Of a stretch of DNA of 64,000 bases, positions 1-10,650 are shown piece after piece. This DNA is from Rhizopus sp. PT2906 (taxonomy: Eukaryota > Mucoromycota > Mucoromycetes > Mucorales > Rhizopodaceae). Each line of letters opens with the position of its first letter. The stretch's first letter is position 1. A model generated the notes under the pieces. It worked only from the letters and a program-made list of their open reading frames with translations, searched no databases and was not told the DNA's origin. The translations under genes and the position numbers were made by a program. The stretch is taken from assembly GCA_025529335.1 (NCBI GenBank), contig JAMYHX010000033.1, positions 100,945 to 164,944 on the forward strand, read 5' to 3'.

Positions 1-4
1 CTAG

Positions 5-505
5 ATTACCTCTGATCCTTCCATCTATGCTGACACTGTCATGGTCATGCCCAACTTGTATGGTGATATCTTGTCTGACATGAGTGCTGGTTTGATCGGT
101 GGTCTTGGTTTGACTCCTTCAGGTAACATTGGTCGTGACGCTTCCATCTTTGAAGCTGTCCACGGTACTGCTCCTGATATTGCCGTAAGTCTATTCGAAA
201 TTTACATTACATATATATCTGACTGTGACTGTTATAGGGTCAAGATAAGGCCAACCCTACTGCTTTATTATTATCCGGTATTATGATGTTGAAGCACATG
301 CGTTTATATGATCAAGCCTCCAACATTGAACAAGCCGTTTTCAAGACCCTTGCTGAAGGTAAAGCCTTGACTGCTGATTTGGGAGGTCGTGCATCCAACA
401 GCGAATACACCAAGTCTGTTATTGGCGTAAGTTATATTTATTAGAAAGTGTTAATCATGATGACTGATATCACCTTGTTTAATATAGAACTTGAAATTCG
501 ATTAA
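5..505 (+). CDS. IDH2: NAD-dependent isocitrate dehydrogenase, catalytic-type subunit (3' part)
   Basis: Mitochondrial TCA-cycle enzyme that oxidatively decarboxylates isocitrate to 2-oxoglutarate with NAD. Only the C-terminal part is inside the window. Bases 1-4 end in TAG and look like the 3' splice site of an intron, so the first visible exon starts near base 5. Exons are 5-184, 238-426 and 488-505, with introns bounded by GTAAGT and TAG; the last exon codes only for NLKFD and the stop. The signature PNLYGDILSD followed by GLIGGLGLTPSGNIG and HGTAPDIAGQDKANP is that of the isocitrate/isopropylmalate dehydrogenase family. The intact aspartates and Gly-rich segment favour the catalytic (IDH2/IDH3A-like) over the regulatory subunit; this is inferred from family knowledge. 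The gene starts upstream of the window. Confidence 0.9.
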
Positions 506-625
506 GTAATTTATATAAAATATTAAACCTTTTTGTACACTATTTTAAACATCATATGCAACTTTGTTCCTTAAAAAATAATGAGCAATGTATAGCTCAA
601 GATCTATTACTGAGTTTATTTGTTT

Positions 626-1544
626 TTAAAGCTTTGATTGTAACTTGTAGCCTTGCATTGGTCTACTACCCTTAAAATACAGCCGATGTCCCTCGCCTGG
701 AAACTCTAAATATCCTAGATAATCCTTCAAGTCACTTGGTCGTGGCTTTGGTAAGATTGGAATAAGCTCTTGGTTTGTACGGAAGATACCATATCCGACC
801 TTGTCCAAATCCTTAAAGTCTTTGCATTTGGACATGACATAGAGTGAATACCACTGAGGAGGCATCAAAATGATTTCCTTCTTTTCGAATTTCTCCAAAG
901 CTTCTTCGGGCTTGAGCCAGTCGAATAACAGTGTTTCTGTGCCATCTGCCACGATGCTGTTCAAATAGGCATCTTGCTCTCTTTTAGTATCATATTGCTT
1001 CAATATGGATAAAAAGAATATCGTGTTGTATCTCTTCTTTTCTTGTTCTGGTGTGATCCAATTTGCAAATGGAATCAGCTTGTCTACGGCGGGTGATACT
1101 TTATACTTTTCACACATGGATCGAAACTGGCTAGCATCTTGATGTATCCTGTGTCGCCAATGTTGACTATCGGGAATAGTTATGCTTGGTTCAGACACGA
1201 ATAATCCTGATTCTTCAAATGTTTCTCGGATAGCGCATATTTTTTCGGTTGAATATTTTCTATTTCATACTGTCAATTCCTTCCTTTATTATCTTTTTCT
1301 CTCTTACTCGGTTTGTGGCCATTCACCATCTGCTTTATCAACAATACCACCAGGATAGACATGGGCATGAATAAAGCTGCTTTTTGCATTTCTATATTGT
1401 ATGTTTAGTTATGACGTATTGATCAATTCCTGATGATTACCTCTTGACCATCAAAATACGGTAATTGCAACCGAGATTATTATGCTTTAATAGTTCTTTT
1501 GGAAGGGGTGCAGCTATGATCAAACTAGCAGAAGATCGAATCAT
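626..1544 (-). CDS. NUDT19-like peroxisomal Nudix hydrolase (CoA/acyl-CoA diphosphatase)
   Basis: Predicted 273-residue Nudix hydrolase; the NUDT19/RP2 group cleaves CoA and acyl-CoA. Three exons close in frame: 1441-1544, 1308-1391 and 626-1259, with introns of 49 and 48 nt. Start ATG is at 1544. An N-terminal strand is followed by HVYPGGIVDKADGEW and then the Nudix helix RETFEESG, which together match the split G-x5-E-x7-REUxEExGU pattern of the NUDT19 family. The segment FANWITPEQEKKR is also typical of this group. The protein ends in SKL, a canonical type 1 peroxisomal targeting signal, which agrees with the known peroxisomal location of CoA diphosphatases. Tail-to-tail with the IDH gene, with 120 bases between the stop codons. 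Confidence 0.87.
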
Positions 1545-2053
1545 TGTTTAAGAGAGAGAGAGAGAGAGAGAGAGAAAAAGGGAAAACAAAGAATCAAAAA
1601 CTCACACGGGTTAATAATTTTATTTCACAGAAATCAGGCACACACGCATATCGCTCTTTTAATAAAAGTTTTCATTATCCCATATCCTCATAGAAATATT
1701 TACAATGTCAAAAGCGTGTTATTCTACATGTGTATATGTGTGTGGCAATTTCTGTTGGAAAGATATATTTGTCCTAATTATGGCTCTTTTTAATGACTGT
1801 CTTTCGCTTCGATGCGATGGTAAAGGTTAAGTAATATACTATCTATAGCTTTTTTTATTCTTGCTTTTCAGTTTGTTGTACTATCATACAACATTCATTT
1901 CTTTCGTCTTGACTCAAATCATTGATGTGTGCTTCTATTTATTGTGATGTAAGGACCGCCTTTTGTTTCTCAATCTCTCAGTATCAAAATAATAAAAAAG
2001 CTTGTATAATTCATCCTATTAACCCCCCAAAGTACTAAAGTTTTTTATTGGCC
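1545..2053. other. Intergenic spacer with GA microsatellite
   Basis: Upstream region of the Nudix gene. A (GA)n tract of about 12 units lies at 1551-1575, directly 5' of the predicted start. The rest is AT-rich with no supported gene. Confidence 0.6.
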
Positions 2054-2406
2054 AACACTGTATGCACCAGAAAATAGGCCAATGTTACGGGCGCTTCCTT
2101 GGGGCACTACCTATGTTGTTACTATACAACTTCACATTACCAAACTCTCTGCCTAACCTAAGGCTTGTCCAGTTCACTCTCTTCTGACATAAAATGTGAA
2201 TTACATGTGTTCTTGTATCTTTGTTGATAAACTGACAACATAAAACTAGAATAAATAACATTTCTTTTTTATCTCTTTCTTCTTCTTGAAAAGAAACGAA
2301 ACAAAATGGTGAAAAGCTTTGTTGGATTACATCACGAGCAATAGGTAGAGGTAGTGCCTGTAGTATTAGTCTAATTTCTGGTGCATTTTCTGGTGCATGT
2401 AGTGTT
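2054..2406. mobile_element. MITE copy 1 (non-autonomous DNA transposon, 353 bp)
   Basis: This stretch is almost identical to 11427-11791 over its whole length. The right end (TTCTGGTGCATTTTCTGGTG then CATGTAGTGTT) is the reverse complement of the left end of the second copy, so the element has terminal inverted repeats of about 31 bp, each holding a duplicated CACCAGAA-type motif. Copy 1 is 12 bp shorter because one internal unit of the left repeat is missing. It has no coding capacity worth naming. No convincing target-site duplication was found. The transposase family is unknown. Confidence 0.85.
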
Positions 2407-3340
2407 TCCCTTTACTTCTGATCCTGATTTGACTCGTTGTGCAATCTCTTCAAAAATAGCTAGAGTCATAAAAGTAAAATGTGTTTCTGCAGTACAAGAA
2501 GCCTACTTCAGGAATTCCTCAAAATGTTTTGTTAGTTGTTGTCTCATTACCATTGATTTCATTGAAGTTGATAGTTGGAAGCGTACAAAAAAGATTTGCA
2601 GAACCATCTTGAAGTCAGGCAAAACATTGCGGGTTTTGAACACAAAAAAACCCAAAAAATCGCTACCTACTTGACTTATATGGAAGAAAAGTATCAGCAG
2701 CAACATGCTTCATACACTGAAAGCCAAGGATATATAGCACTTAAACGCAGACATTCTGAAGAAGATTTTTTCATGTTAAAAGTGCCTAGAAACATAAATC
2801 TTCGCCGTAACTTTTTGTTACAGCATTTGTTCACATTGTCTGGCCCAACCTCTAAGAATAGAATAGAGCCCATGTTCAGTCGTATCAGCCAAGTCACTTC
2901 ATACAAAGAAGCCTATGCCAATTCAGTGTTTTTACTTGTGGTGTCGAAGAAGCAATGATACACGTTAAACAGCTCGTCAGCCGTACTATTCAGTTTGATA
3001 CGTTTTCTTTGCTTGTAACAAGCTTCGATATTTTTTATCACAACCACAAATATGAAGGCGATTGTGCTCAGTCCTTGGACCGCATTTTCCAAGCCCTTAC
3101 TGCGAAGGTATCCAGGAAAACGGACACCAACAAGAAATTCATGGAAATCTCGGTCTTTGTTGGCCACTATGAATTGCTGGTCGTGGGAGGTTATTTTAAC
3201 ACACATGGGTCGATCCTACCATTTCTTGGCTCGTCAATGGGCAAGTTTAATCTCCAAGAAGCAGTATCTACTTTTGTGTTTATTGTCTCTAAAGTGAGAG
3301 CTGTATACTCGTCTTTTGCGCTGTGCAATTTGAACTAATA
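2407..3340. pseudogene. Decayed coding sequence next to MITE copy 1
   Basis: Open frames of 80-127 codons lie on both strands at 2575-2958, 2955-3338 (+) and 2694-2906, 2913-3206 (-), but none has a recognisable domain, consistent splice sites or a single dominant frame. The composition is less AT-rich than ordinary spacer here, which suggests former coding sequence, perhaps of a lineage-specific repeated family. No function is assigned. It abuts the right end of the MITE. Confidence 0.3.
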
Positions 3341-3420
3341 AAGAAAAAAATGATTACAACAACCAGCAAGTGTAATTATGATGGTACTTTATAAATTCGT
3401 ATACTACATCAAATAATCTT

Positions 3421-3961
3421 TCAAATGTAGAACAAATTAACCAAATCATGTGCTTGATTATCATGCACGATAGTCTCTATGGTGATTTTTTTTAGATTAG
3501 GTTGCTCACTGAAGCCAAAGTTGGTTCATTGTTTTGCTTAGAAAATAACATGTCACATACCGAATAAATAGTTCCAAATCGCTCATGTTAGTGATCAAAC
3601 CCGCCGAATCAAAAACCACTAAACACGCTTTGTCTACCTTTGCTAAATCGTTTATTAAGTCTACAAACAAAAAGTCAGTATTAAGTGCAAAATTATATAC
3701 CATAGCACTTTATATAAGATATTGGATACCTTGAGCATCACCAATCACTCTTGGTAATTCATTCATTATCATACTCTTTTTCAAATCTCTTCTGTGTATT
3801 GGAGTCCTGGAATTACAACTGACAGTGATGTAGATATATGAAACTAAGGGCCGCTTTTGCAATCCAACAATCATCGGTTGAAGCGACGAGATTACGTTTT
3901 TTTTTTTTGGTTGTCTATTGTTTTGAACTTGCGGCAATAACCAGATGCGGTGTAGGGACAT
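3421..3961 (-). CDS. Small conserved-looking protein of unknown function
   Basis: A three-exon gene can be built that closes in frame: 3730-3961, 3561-3660 and 3421-3508, with introns of 69 and 52 nt bounded by GTATCC/TTTGTAG and GTATGT/TTCAG. The product has 139 residues, a basic N-terminus (NRQPKKKN), alternating hydrophobic segments and a central stretch DKACLVVFDSAGLITNMSD that looks like a folded alpha/beta domain. I do not recognise the family. No signal peptide or membrane segment is evident. Clean splice signals argue that it is a real gene. Its upstream flank (3975-4100) carries a Crypton 3'-end fragment, so a mobile element may have landed in its promoter. Confidence 0.55.
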
Positions 3962-3974
3962 TAATTATGAAAGT

Positions 3975-4100
3975 AGTAGAACTGTAAGAGACAAAGCGTG
4001 AAGAAAATAAATGGTCGCTTAGTAGATTGACGAAGGAACTGCGCAAACAACAATAAAAGTCATAATGTTATCATTATCTTTTTTGATATATATCGTATTT
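3975..4100 (+). mobile_element. Crypton 3'-end fragment
   Basis: This segment aligns with 63640-63770 at the end of the Crypton recombinase remnant. Both carry the same coding tail, ending LTKELRKQQ-stop here and LTKKLRKQQ-stop there, followed by a shared 3' untranslated stretch (AAAGTCATAATGTTATCATT and on to TTTTTTGATATAT). The rest of the element is missing, and an in-frame stop interrupts the fragment. It is a truncated, dead copy. Confidence 0.65.
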
Positions 4101-4491
4101 TTTTTTTCTTTATTATGAGTGTTAATTAAAGTGCTACTTAGCGAAGTGAACAGGAATCGTTGTATACAACTAAATAATCAGGGCAGGTGAAGTTCTCTAA
4201 GCTGCATTACTGAGCATCTAAATATGGCTATCATATTCACATTCAGATGTAAGATAAATGGTCTTTTGAAGCCAGATGTGGTTCAGACTATATAATACCA
4301 TTGTATATTAAACGCTAACAGGCTAACTAGCTGATAATACTAAGTGTTCGTTTAAATTTTGTTGTTACTCAGCTTGTGACAGAGCCAAAATTTTGGCTGA
4401 CAATTGTGACTTATGCCGCAAAAATCCGTGACTCCGACCGATGATACAGCACGATAGGATCCTACCAAGTATAATGTGCTCCTGCTGAATC
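4101..4491. other. Intergenic spacer upstream of the esterase
   Basis: AT-rich sequence between the Crypton fragment and the esterase start. I see no gene and no recognised regulatory motif. Confidence 0.5.
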
Positions 4492-5483
4492 ATGCAATCG
4501 ATCCATGTTCAAAAAGCTGCATCAGCTATAAAAAATAAGGCAGCCCTACCAGATCCTAAAAAAGTTGATTTAAAATTTGATTACAGTCCAAGTCAAGATG
4601 GCATTGATCATAATTTGCTAATCTTACTGCACGGTTTAGGTAATGCTGCTTTTTTTTTTATGTTGTTGGCACATGTAAAGAATAACATGTTGTAGGTGAT
4701 TCAAAGACACCATTCACAAGACTTGGACAACAACTTAAACTACCACAAACCGCGATTATATCAATCCAAGGGCCTGAGGAGGTGCCCTATCTTGACGGCT
4801 GCTTTCAGTGGTTTCCTAGCTTTAACCTGCTCACAGGTGAATGTAAGAATAGTAGGCATATATGATAGAAAACGTTCATTTACAAGTACAATACATATAG
4901 TGCTGCCTCCAGGACATCCTGAAAAAATGAAAGGTTTATTGAATACAAGAAGCAAGATAAACAAGCTCTTGGAGCATCTCGTCAATGACTGTAATTGGAA
5001 TCCGCCCAATATATTCCTGTTTGGATTCTCTCAGGGTGGAACGGTGGCATTAGACACAGCACTCTTTGGTAAAGTGCGCAACTTGGGAGGCATTATTAGC
5101 ATCAGTGGGTACTTGCTTGAGGAACAGAGCACAGACAGTAGAATAGATGAAGGATATCCTGGATACATCCTTATCACTCAAGGTGAAAGGGATGAAACAA
5201 TGAACAAGCCGATAGCAGAGACAAAGGTAAGCATCTGAATACTATTGTATTATTATTTTTTTTTTTTAAAAAAAAAAAACTACATTCATTATAGTTTAAA
5301 CAAATAAAGAAGCTTTGTTCATCATCAGCTGAAGTCTCTCAAGCGTTTATCCCAAACAAGGGCCATACAATGCCTAGTACAGAACAAGAATGGAGACTGA
5401 TTCATACTTTCTTTGGAAAAAACATGCCAAGAAGAAATATTGAATTAGAAAATATGTCTGGTGTTTATTTGGTCAATCAATAG
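4492..5483 (+). CDS. Carboxylesterase/acyl-protein thioesterase-like alpha/beta hydrolase
   Basis: Serine hydrolase of the phospholipase/carboxylesterase (AB hydrolase 2) family, which includes acyl-protein thioesterases. Four exons close in frame: 4492-4639, 4696-4842, 4901-5226 and 5295-5483, giving 269 residues. The oxyanion segment LILLHGLG is in exon 1. The nucleophile elbow is GFSQGG, the acid is probably the Asp in QGERDET, and the His is in KGHTMP, so the catalytic triad is complete. The central helix motif HPEKMKGLL is normal for the family. The third intron contains a T14-A11 homopolymer palindrome at about 5257-5279. The stop codon overlaps the end of the prenylcysteine oxidase gene on the other strand by 7 bp. 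The exact substrate is unknown; depalmitoylation or lysophospholipase activity is an inference. Confidence 0.85.
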
Positions 5484-7290
5484 GATCCCCAACCATCACC
5501 AAATAGCTTACAGTGACGACGTTCACACCATTTATCATACAACAGTCTTGCTGCATTTTTACCTGCTATCGTTTGCGTTTCCATCGTCTTTAAAAATAAA
5601 TGATTCATTAGTCATTATATCAACACACGTCCTCGTATATAAATATCTTACGGATATGAAGTTTTCAAATGCGCTGGTATAAATGATTCCATTCTCTTCT
5701 CCTTCCATTTTCAATACAAAAGGCACAAACTGGTGCTCATCAGTGATAGGATATAGCTCTGGAAATGCGTGCCATTTCTTACGGAAGGTCCAACTCTTGT
5801 TCAAGAACAGTTCATCAAGCTCTTCTTCACCCAGCTCATGCGATGAGAATATCTTGATGACTTGCTCACCATTATCCAATTGTCGGTGGACAGAGAATGT
5901 TTGAAATGGTGCACTACCATCTTGAAAGTTTTTAACTTTATATAATTGATAGAGAGTCAGTATAATCACAAGTGTTTGGGGGTATCTTGCTTACCTAATG
6001 GATGTCCAGTGGTGATAACAAAGGTGGGTGTTTTATCAATGCTGTCCTTGCCAAAATAATGAGGATTGATATGTCCAGAAACAAGAGTAACATGAACAAC
6101 ATGATAATCTCGGTGATGACGTTCTGCTGGGAACCCAAACTGAATATCAGACAAGGCAAGAGGAGAAGCAAGGACGACATCATCAAACACTTGATGCGCT
6201 CCATCCGATGTTTGTACAGCGTATCTATGAACTGGTTTTCCTGTTTGATCGAATTCGGTGACATTATAAATAGCTGTTACTTTGGTGTTCAGTCGTACAT
6301 CTGCCCCAGAACGACTTGCAAACTCTTCAAATATTTTGAAGTTTCCTTCTTCCAATGCCCATGTACCATGACCTGCTTCCATCGACACCTACAGACATCA
6401 GTTAGTCTTTGCCTCTTATTTTTCATCTTGTGGTTTCTTACCATGACAGCTAATGCGTGCACTCTGTTCAAATCCTGGCAATAGTTACCTCTTGTTGCAG
6501 ATTGTAGTACTTCATAGGCATAGGCATCGTTGATACCAAGCTCATCTTTTAAATAATCAATAGCGCTTTGATTAAGCAAACTTTCAAATTGAAGACTCCT
6601 CACAGCCTTTGGTACATGTTCAAACCCAAGGTCTGAATCATACAGTTTCATAAACTGATCAACAACAGCCTTTTGCTTTCTTTGGAACTATACAGAACAA
6701 TCAGATAAAAGCATCTTGTATGGAGACTGTTTTTACCTTGAGTGGGGAAATCAACCCATATCTCCAGATAGGAACAATCGTATCCCACAATGTGCCAGAC
6801 TGTTCAAACAGAAACTCTTTTCCATCCCAAATACCAAGACCGGGTCTCTTATCATCACGAACCTCTGTTAATTTAGTTCTTGTCAGATTGAACGTATCGA
6901 CTGCCTTCATCAAGTTTTTATTGGCTTCAACAAAAATAGAAGCACCAAGTTCAATGCTCCCCCAAGTAGCAGCGTCATCTTTGATCGGAACAGTTGTACT
7001 TCTGCCTCCAATATATTCACTTTGCTCAAAAAGAGTCATACGAACTTTATCAGGATGAGAAAATACGTTGCTTAGCCAGAAAGCAGTTGATGTCCCAGCA
7101 GCACCTCCACCTTTTGGCAAATAAGAAACGTTATTATTTATGATTTTCTCCCTGTTGTGTGTATACCTATGATGGCAACAGATTTTTCAATAGGGATTGA
7201 ATTATCATGAAGAACATGTTGTCCATGTTGCCAGTCTGCAAAAGCAAATGACAAAAGACTAAATAGAGCCAAAGTTTGACAAGTTTTCAT
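5477..7290 (-). CDS. Prenylcysteine oxidase/lyase-like flavoprotein
   Basis: FAD-dependent thioether oxidase family that breaks down prenylcysteines released from prenylated proteins, usually in the endolysosomal lumen. Six exons close in frame: 7167-7290, 6737-7110, 6442-6687, 5995-6388, 5652-5935 and 5477-5587, giving 510 residues. Residues 1-18 form a signal peptide (hydrophobic, ending AFA). The dinucleotide-binding motif VAIIGGGAAG spans the first splice site, followed by the acidic end LFEQSEYIGGRS. Family motifs SIELGASIFVEAN and GLGIWDGKEF are present, and the C-terminal region has YTSAFENFIS followed by METQTIAG. Length is typical of PCYOX1. The last exon overlaps the esterase CDS by 7 bp (convergent genes). 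Confidence 0.9.
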
Positions 7291-7417
7291 AGAGAAAAAA
7301 GAAAAAAGGAGAAAAAAAAAAAAAAGCCAGGTTTATTTGTTTATGCAATAAAAGTACAGAGCCAATCAAAACCGCTAAATCTCTTTATAATAATTTGCAA
7401 CATAATGAACTATTCTT

Positions 7418-8920
7418 TTACACACCTTCAAGCCCATTCATGGCATGAAACATAAAGACCATGACATTAGCAGCCAATTGCATAGTGAATCCTCTGTACA
7501 GACCATAGATACCCCAAGCACTTGTGACCTGTCTATGCTTGGGATGACGGAACACGTCTTCGTCAGTGTCACTGGTTGTTGTTGAATCTGAATCGGAAAA
7601 GTGGTTCTTCTTGCGAAGTTTTCTTTGTTGACTAAACTTATTGCGTGTGCCCTCTTCCTTCATGATCTTGTACATAGCATCTAAAACACCTCGATAAGGC
7701 ACTGGGCGTAAAGCGACAGTCGACTTGAACGGTTCACCCGTCATGGGTACCTGACAATGAAGCCTCTTTCTGATGGTTTCTAAGGGAAGCATGAGCAGTA
7801 ATCCCAAGGTAGATAGGGTAAATTCAGCAGCTCCGTAAAGTACAGGAGAGTCTGCGGGAGATATGCCTAAGGTGCGTGCAATGATTAATGGTATACTACA
7901 GGATAAAAGTGGGGTGATGCCATGATAGAGTAAGGTGGGTACCAAGTTTTTGGATAGGTAAATGCCGCGGAGTCCGCCTTCCTCTGCATACATAGTGCGT
8001 AGTGCATGGAAGGGTCCCTTGTACTTGCTGCATAGAGGTGAGGCAGATTGGACGATCAATCTTGTTCTGATGATCTCGAGAGGGCTTAATAGGACGCCAA
8101 CGACTAGATGAGAAGCAACAAGTGTTGTCATGTTTGGTGTAATGTTATCAAGATGCATCAAAGGTATTGTGTCATCGTATAAGCCAAAGAGGTCATTTAA
8201 GGAGCCTTCAAGCGCAGGACGAAGTGTTGTGCGAAGCATCTCGTATACCCAAGTCACCCTTTGACCTAAATACATTGTTCAATCAAAAGACAGTTTACCT
8301 TATTTTTCTCTCTCTTTTCTTTGTAGTGGTTACCTTTAAATAATGATTTCCATCCTTCAGTCGACTGCTTCACGATCAATCGTAATATCTCCAATAACCC
8401 ATCTTGCATAGGTGCCATCTGATGAATTGGCCTGTTTTGATCGTCATATACACTGACCGATAAGAATTCAAGCTTATTTAACCGATTTGCGTCAATAGAT
8501 ATTCTTTCAGGCTTTCTATAAAATGTATCTTCCTCATCGTCCTCTTCTTCGTCAGAGAACTATACAAGACATTAGGGTTCCTGTTTTAACTCGCATGGGG
8601 TAACTTGCCTGCGACGTTTGCAGGGGTTGTGTTTGCTCTAGTATAGCTGGACCTAGAACTTCGACATCTTCATGTGGAGAGTATTGAACCTGAAGCAGGG
8701 TTGTCCCCACTTCAAAAGGACTTGTTAGCATAGTAACAAAGTACTTGAAGAATGCAAAACTTGTGCATCGTGTTGTAAAGTTTTTCAAGTCGTCATGTCG
8801 TCTTGTGTCTTCCAGTAAATAGGGTGCACTTTGGTCAGTTGAAGGTAATGAAGTATAATTATAATGGTGTATTCCAGGTGTATAATAAGGTCTATGAGGA
8901 TTTACTTTTACAGTAGACAT
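7418..8920 (-). CDS. UGO1: UGO1/SLC25A46-like mitochondrial outer-membrane carrier protein
   Basis: Modified mitochondrial carrier-fold protein; fungal Ugo1 links outer- and inner-membrane fusion machinery. Three exons close in frame: 8609-8920, 8334-8559 and 7418-8265, giving 461 residues. The N-terminal region is soluble and contains a carrier-like segment TSPFEVGTTLLQVQYSP. The C-terminal half holds further carrier-like repeats (SPLEIIRTRLIVQSASP, LPLETIRKRLHCQ) with weakened PxD/ExxR signatures, as in Ugo1 rather than in transporters. An acidic stretch SDEEEDDEED begins exon 2. Intron 1 appears to use a GC donor (CAG/GCAAGT) with a normal AG acceptor. A phospho-site-rich insert SDSDSTTTSDTDED occurs in exon 3. 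Assignment rests on architecture. Confidence 0.78.
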
Positions 8921-9665
8921 TGAAAGAAAAAACACAAAAAAATAATAATAAAAAAAACTGAGCTTATTTTTTAACAGCAAAAATGATTTAGTAACGTGAT
9001 GGTGTAAAGAACTATGCCATTTTTTTTTATTGTAAAAAAAAGAAAGGGAAAGATAAAAGGGAGGGGGGAATACGTACCATGATACTTGCTTTTTTATATA
9101 CACATGAGCATTTTCCAATTTGTTCCTTACAGTGCCAATGAGGTATGAAAAAGACATTAAAAATTGTATGAATGTCATCAACCTTTAAAGAAGAAGAAAA
9201 AAGCCCAAATTGAGATACAGCAGAAACATCCTGCGGTTCATGCATCTTTGATTGTTGAATACCGCTTGATTGTTTACATATTATCACCAGCAGCAAAAGG
9301 AAGATGCCAAGTGGGCTGTATATATAATATTTTTTTTAGAATTATTTTTACACTATTTACCTTATTCTAACGTCACGGCAGGACGATAAAAACTGAATGG
9401 TTGTGGTGTGTGTAAGCTGGAAGATGAGCCCCGCTATTGAGTATACTTTAGTTGTTCTACTATTACTGTCATAAGTTGAAGCTGAACAATGATGGGATTG
9501 TGTTTAGACGAGACTTAGTGAAGTAGAATGAAAAGAGGAGAAAGAAAACAAAAGAAAAAATGTAACTACTGCGCGTTTTTCTTAGTGATGTGTGGTAGTG
9601 TTATTGTGGTTTGATGCAAACTGGCTAGTTTTATATAATTTTTAATTGTTGATCAAAAATACTCC
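8921..9665. other. Intergenic spacer
   Basis: Region between the UGO1-like start and the end of the Tra2-like gene, both on the minus strand. It is rich in A/T runs and short purine tracts. Apparent open frames here are translations of low-complexity sequence; nothing is supported. Confidence 0.5.
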
Positions 9666-10650
9666 TTAATAAGGTGATCTGGTACGAGGAGGGTAGGGTT
9701 CATATCTTGGTGGTGGTGGGCGACGGTCATAGCGGTCATAGCGGTCGTAACGGTCGTACCTATCGTAGCGATCATAACGGTCGTAACGATCCCTTTCGTA
9801 ACGGTCGTATCTGGGAGGATCATAGCGGTCCATGTAAGATCGTTCATAGTAGCGATCGTATCTGGGGTCACCACGGGGAGGTCTGTGATGGTCTCTTCTA
9901 TCTCGGGGAGCTAAAGGAAATGTTAAACAAAGATGCATCCATTTTTATATATTAAAAACTTACGTCCGCGTTTAGGAGGTCCATAATAGCGACCAGGAGT
10001 AGGTGTTCTGGGTCTAGAACGTCTTGCCTTGAGTGAGGGAAAACTGTCAGTATAATTGTTGCTGATTCTCATGCTGTTATACCTTTTCAACTGTAACAAC
10101 GCGACCGTCAATTTCGGTTCCACTGACGCCAGTCAAGGCTCTTTCGGCGTCTTCAGCACTAGCCATACGAATAAAGCCAAAACCACGGGATTCACGTGTA
10201 TGAGGATCATACATGATTTCTGCTTTTATAACCTATAATAACGAATGAATATAAAAAAAGATAAAAAAAGGACATAAATAATCACAAACCTTGCCATATT
10301 TTGCGAAAATTTCTTCAAGATCAGCACCATTTGTTCTTACTGTAAGACCGGTGATGAATAAGTTATCACCAGGATTTTCATCTTCACGACCTCTAATGTA
10401 AAAAGAAAAAAGGTGTGAATTAAGTTCGTGATTTTATATTATATTCGATATTTACAATGGTTCCCTTGAGCGAGAACGGCTTCTGTATCTGTGTTCACTG
10501 TGCTCACGTCCAGGAGAACGGGATCTGGAGCGACTGCGGGAACGTCTACCTCTGTCGTCGGAGAGACGTTGATGTTCAACTAGAAACAAGATGTGAATAC
10601 GTGTTTTACAAGATGATGGGTTGCATACCTGGATTTTCACTCTCACTCAT
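9666..10650 (-). CDS. Transformer-2-like SR splicing factor (RRM protein)
   Basis: RNA-binding protein of the Tra2 type that promotes exon inclusion in the nucleus. Six exons close in frame: 10629-10650, 10456-10579, 10290-10392, 10083-10232, 9964-10027 and 9666-9910, giving 235 residues. A short RS domain (SRSRSRSRSPGRE, YRSRSRSRE) precedes one RRM with RNP2 NLFITGL and RNP1 RGFGFIRM; the linker RSRPRTPTPGRYYGPP follows, as in Tra2. The C-terminus contains a tandem Arg-Tyr-Asp repeat (about nine RYD units) and proline-rich PPPPRYEPYPPR, which is unusual compared with the RS tail of animal Tra2. The first exon is only 22 coding bases. Confidence 0.87.

Noticed and set aside
8921..9370. Overlapping ORFs on both strands upstream of the UGO1-like gene
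   Set aside because: They are translations of poly-A/T and purine tracts and extend the real first exon backwards. The ATG at 8920 gives the protein start.
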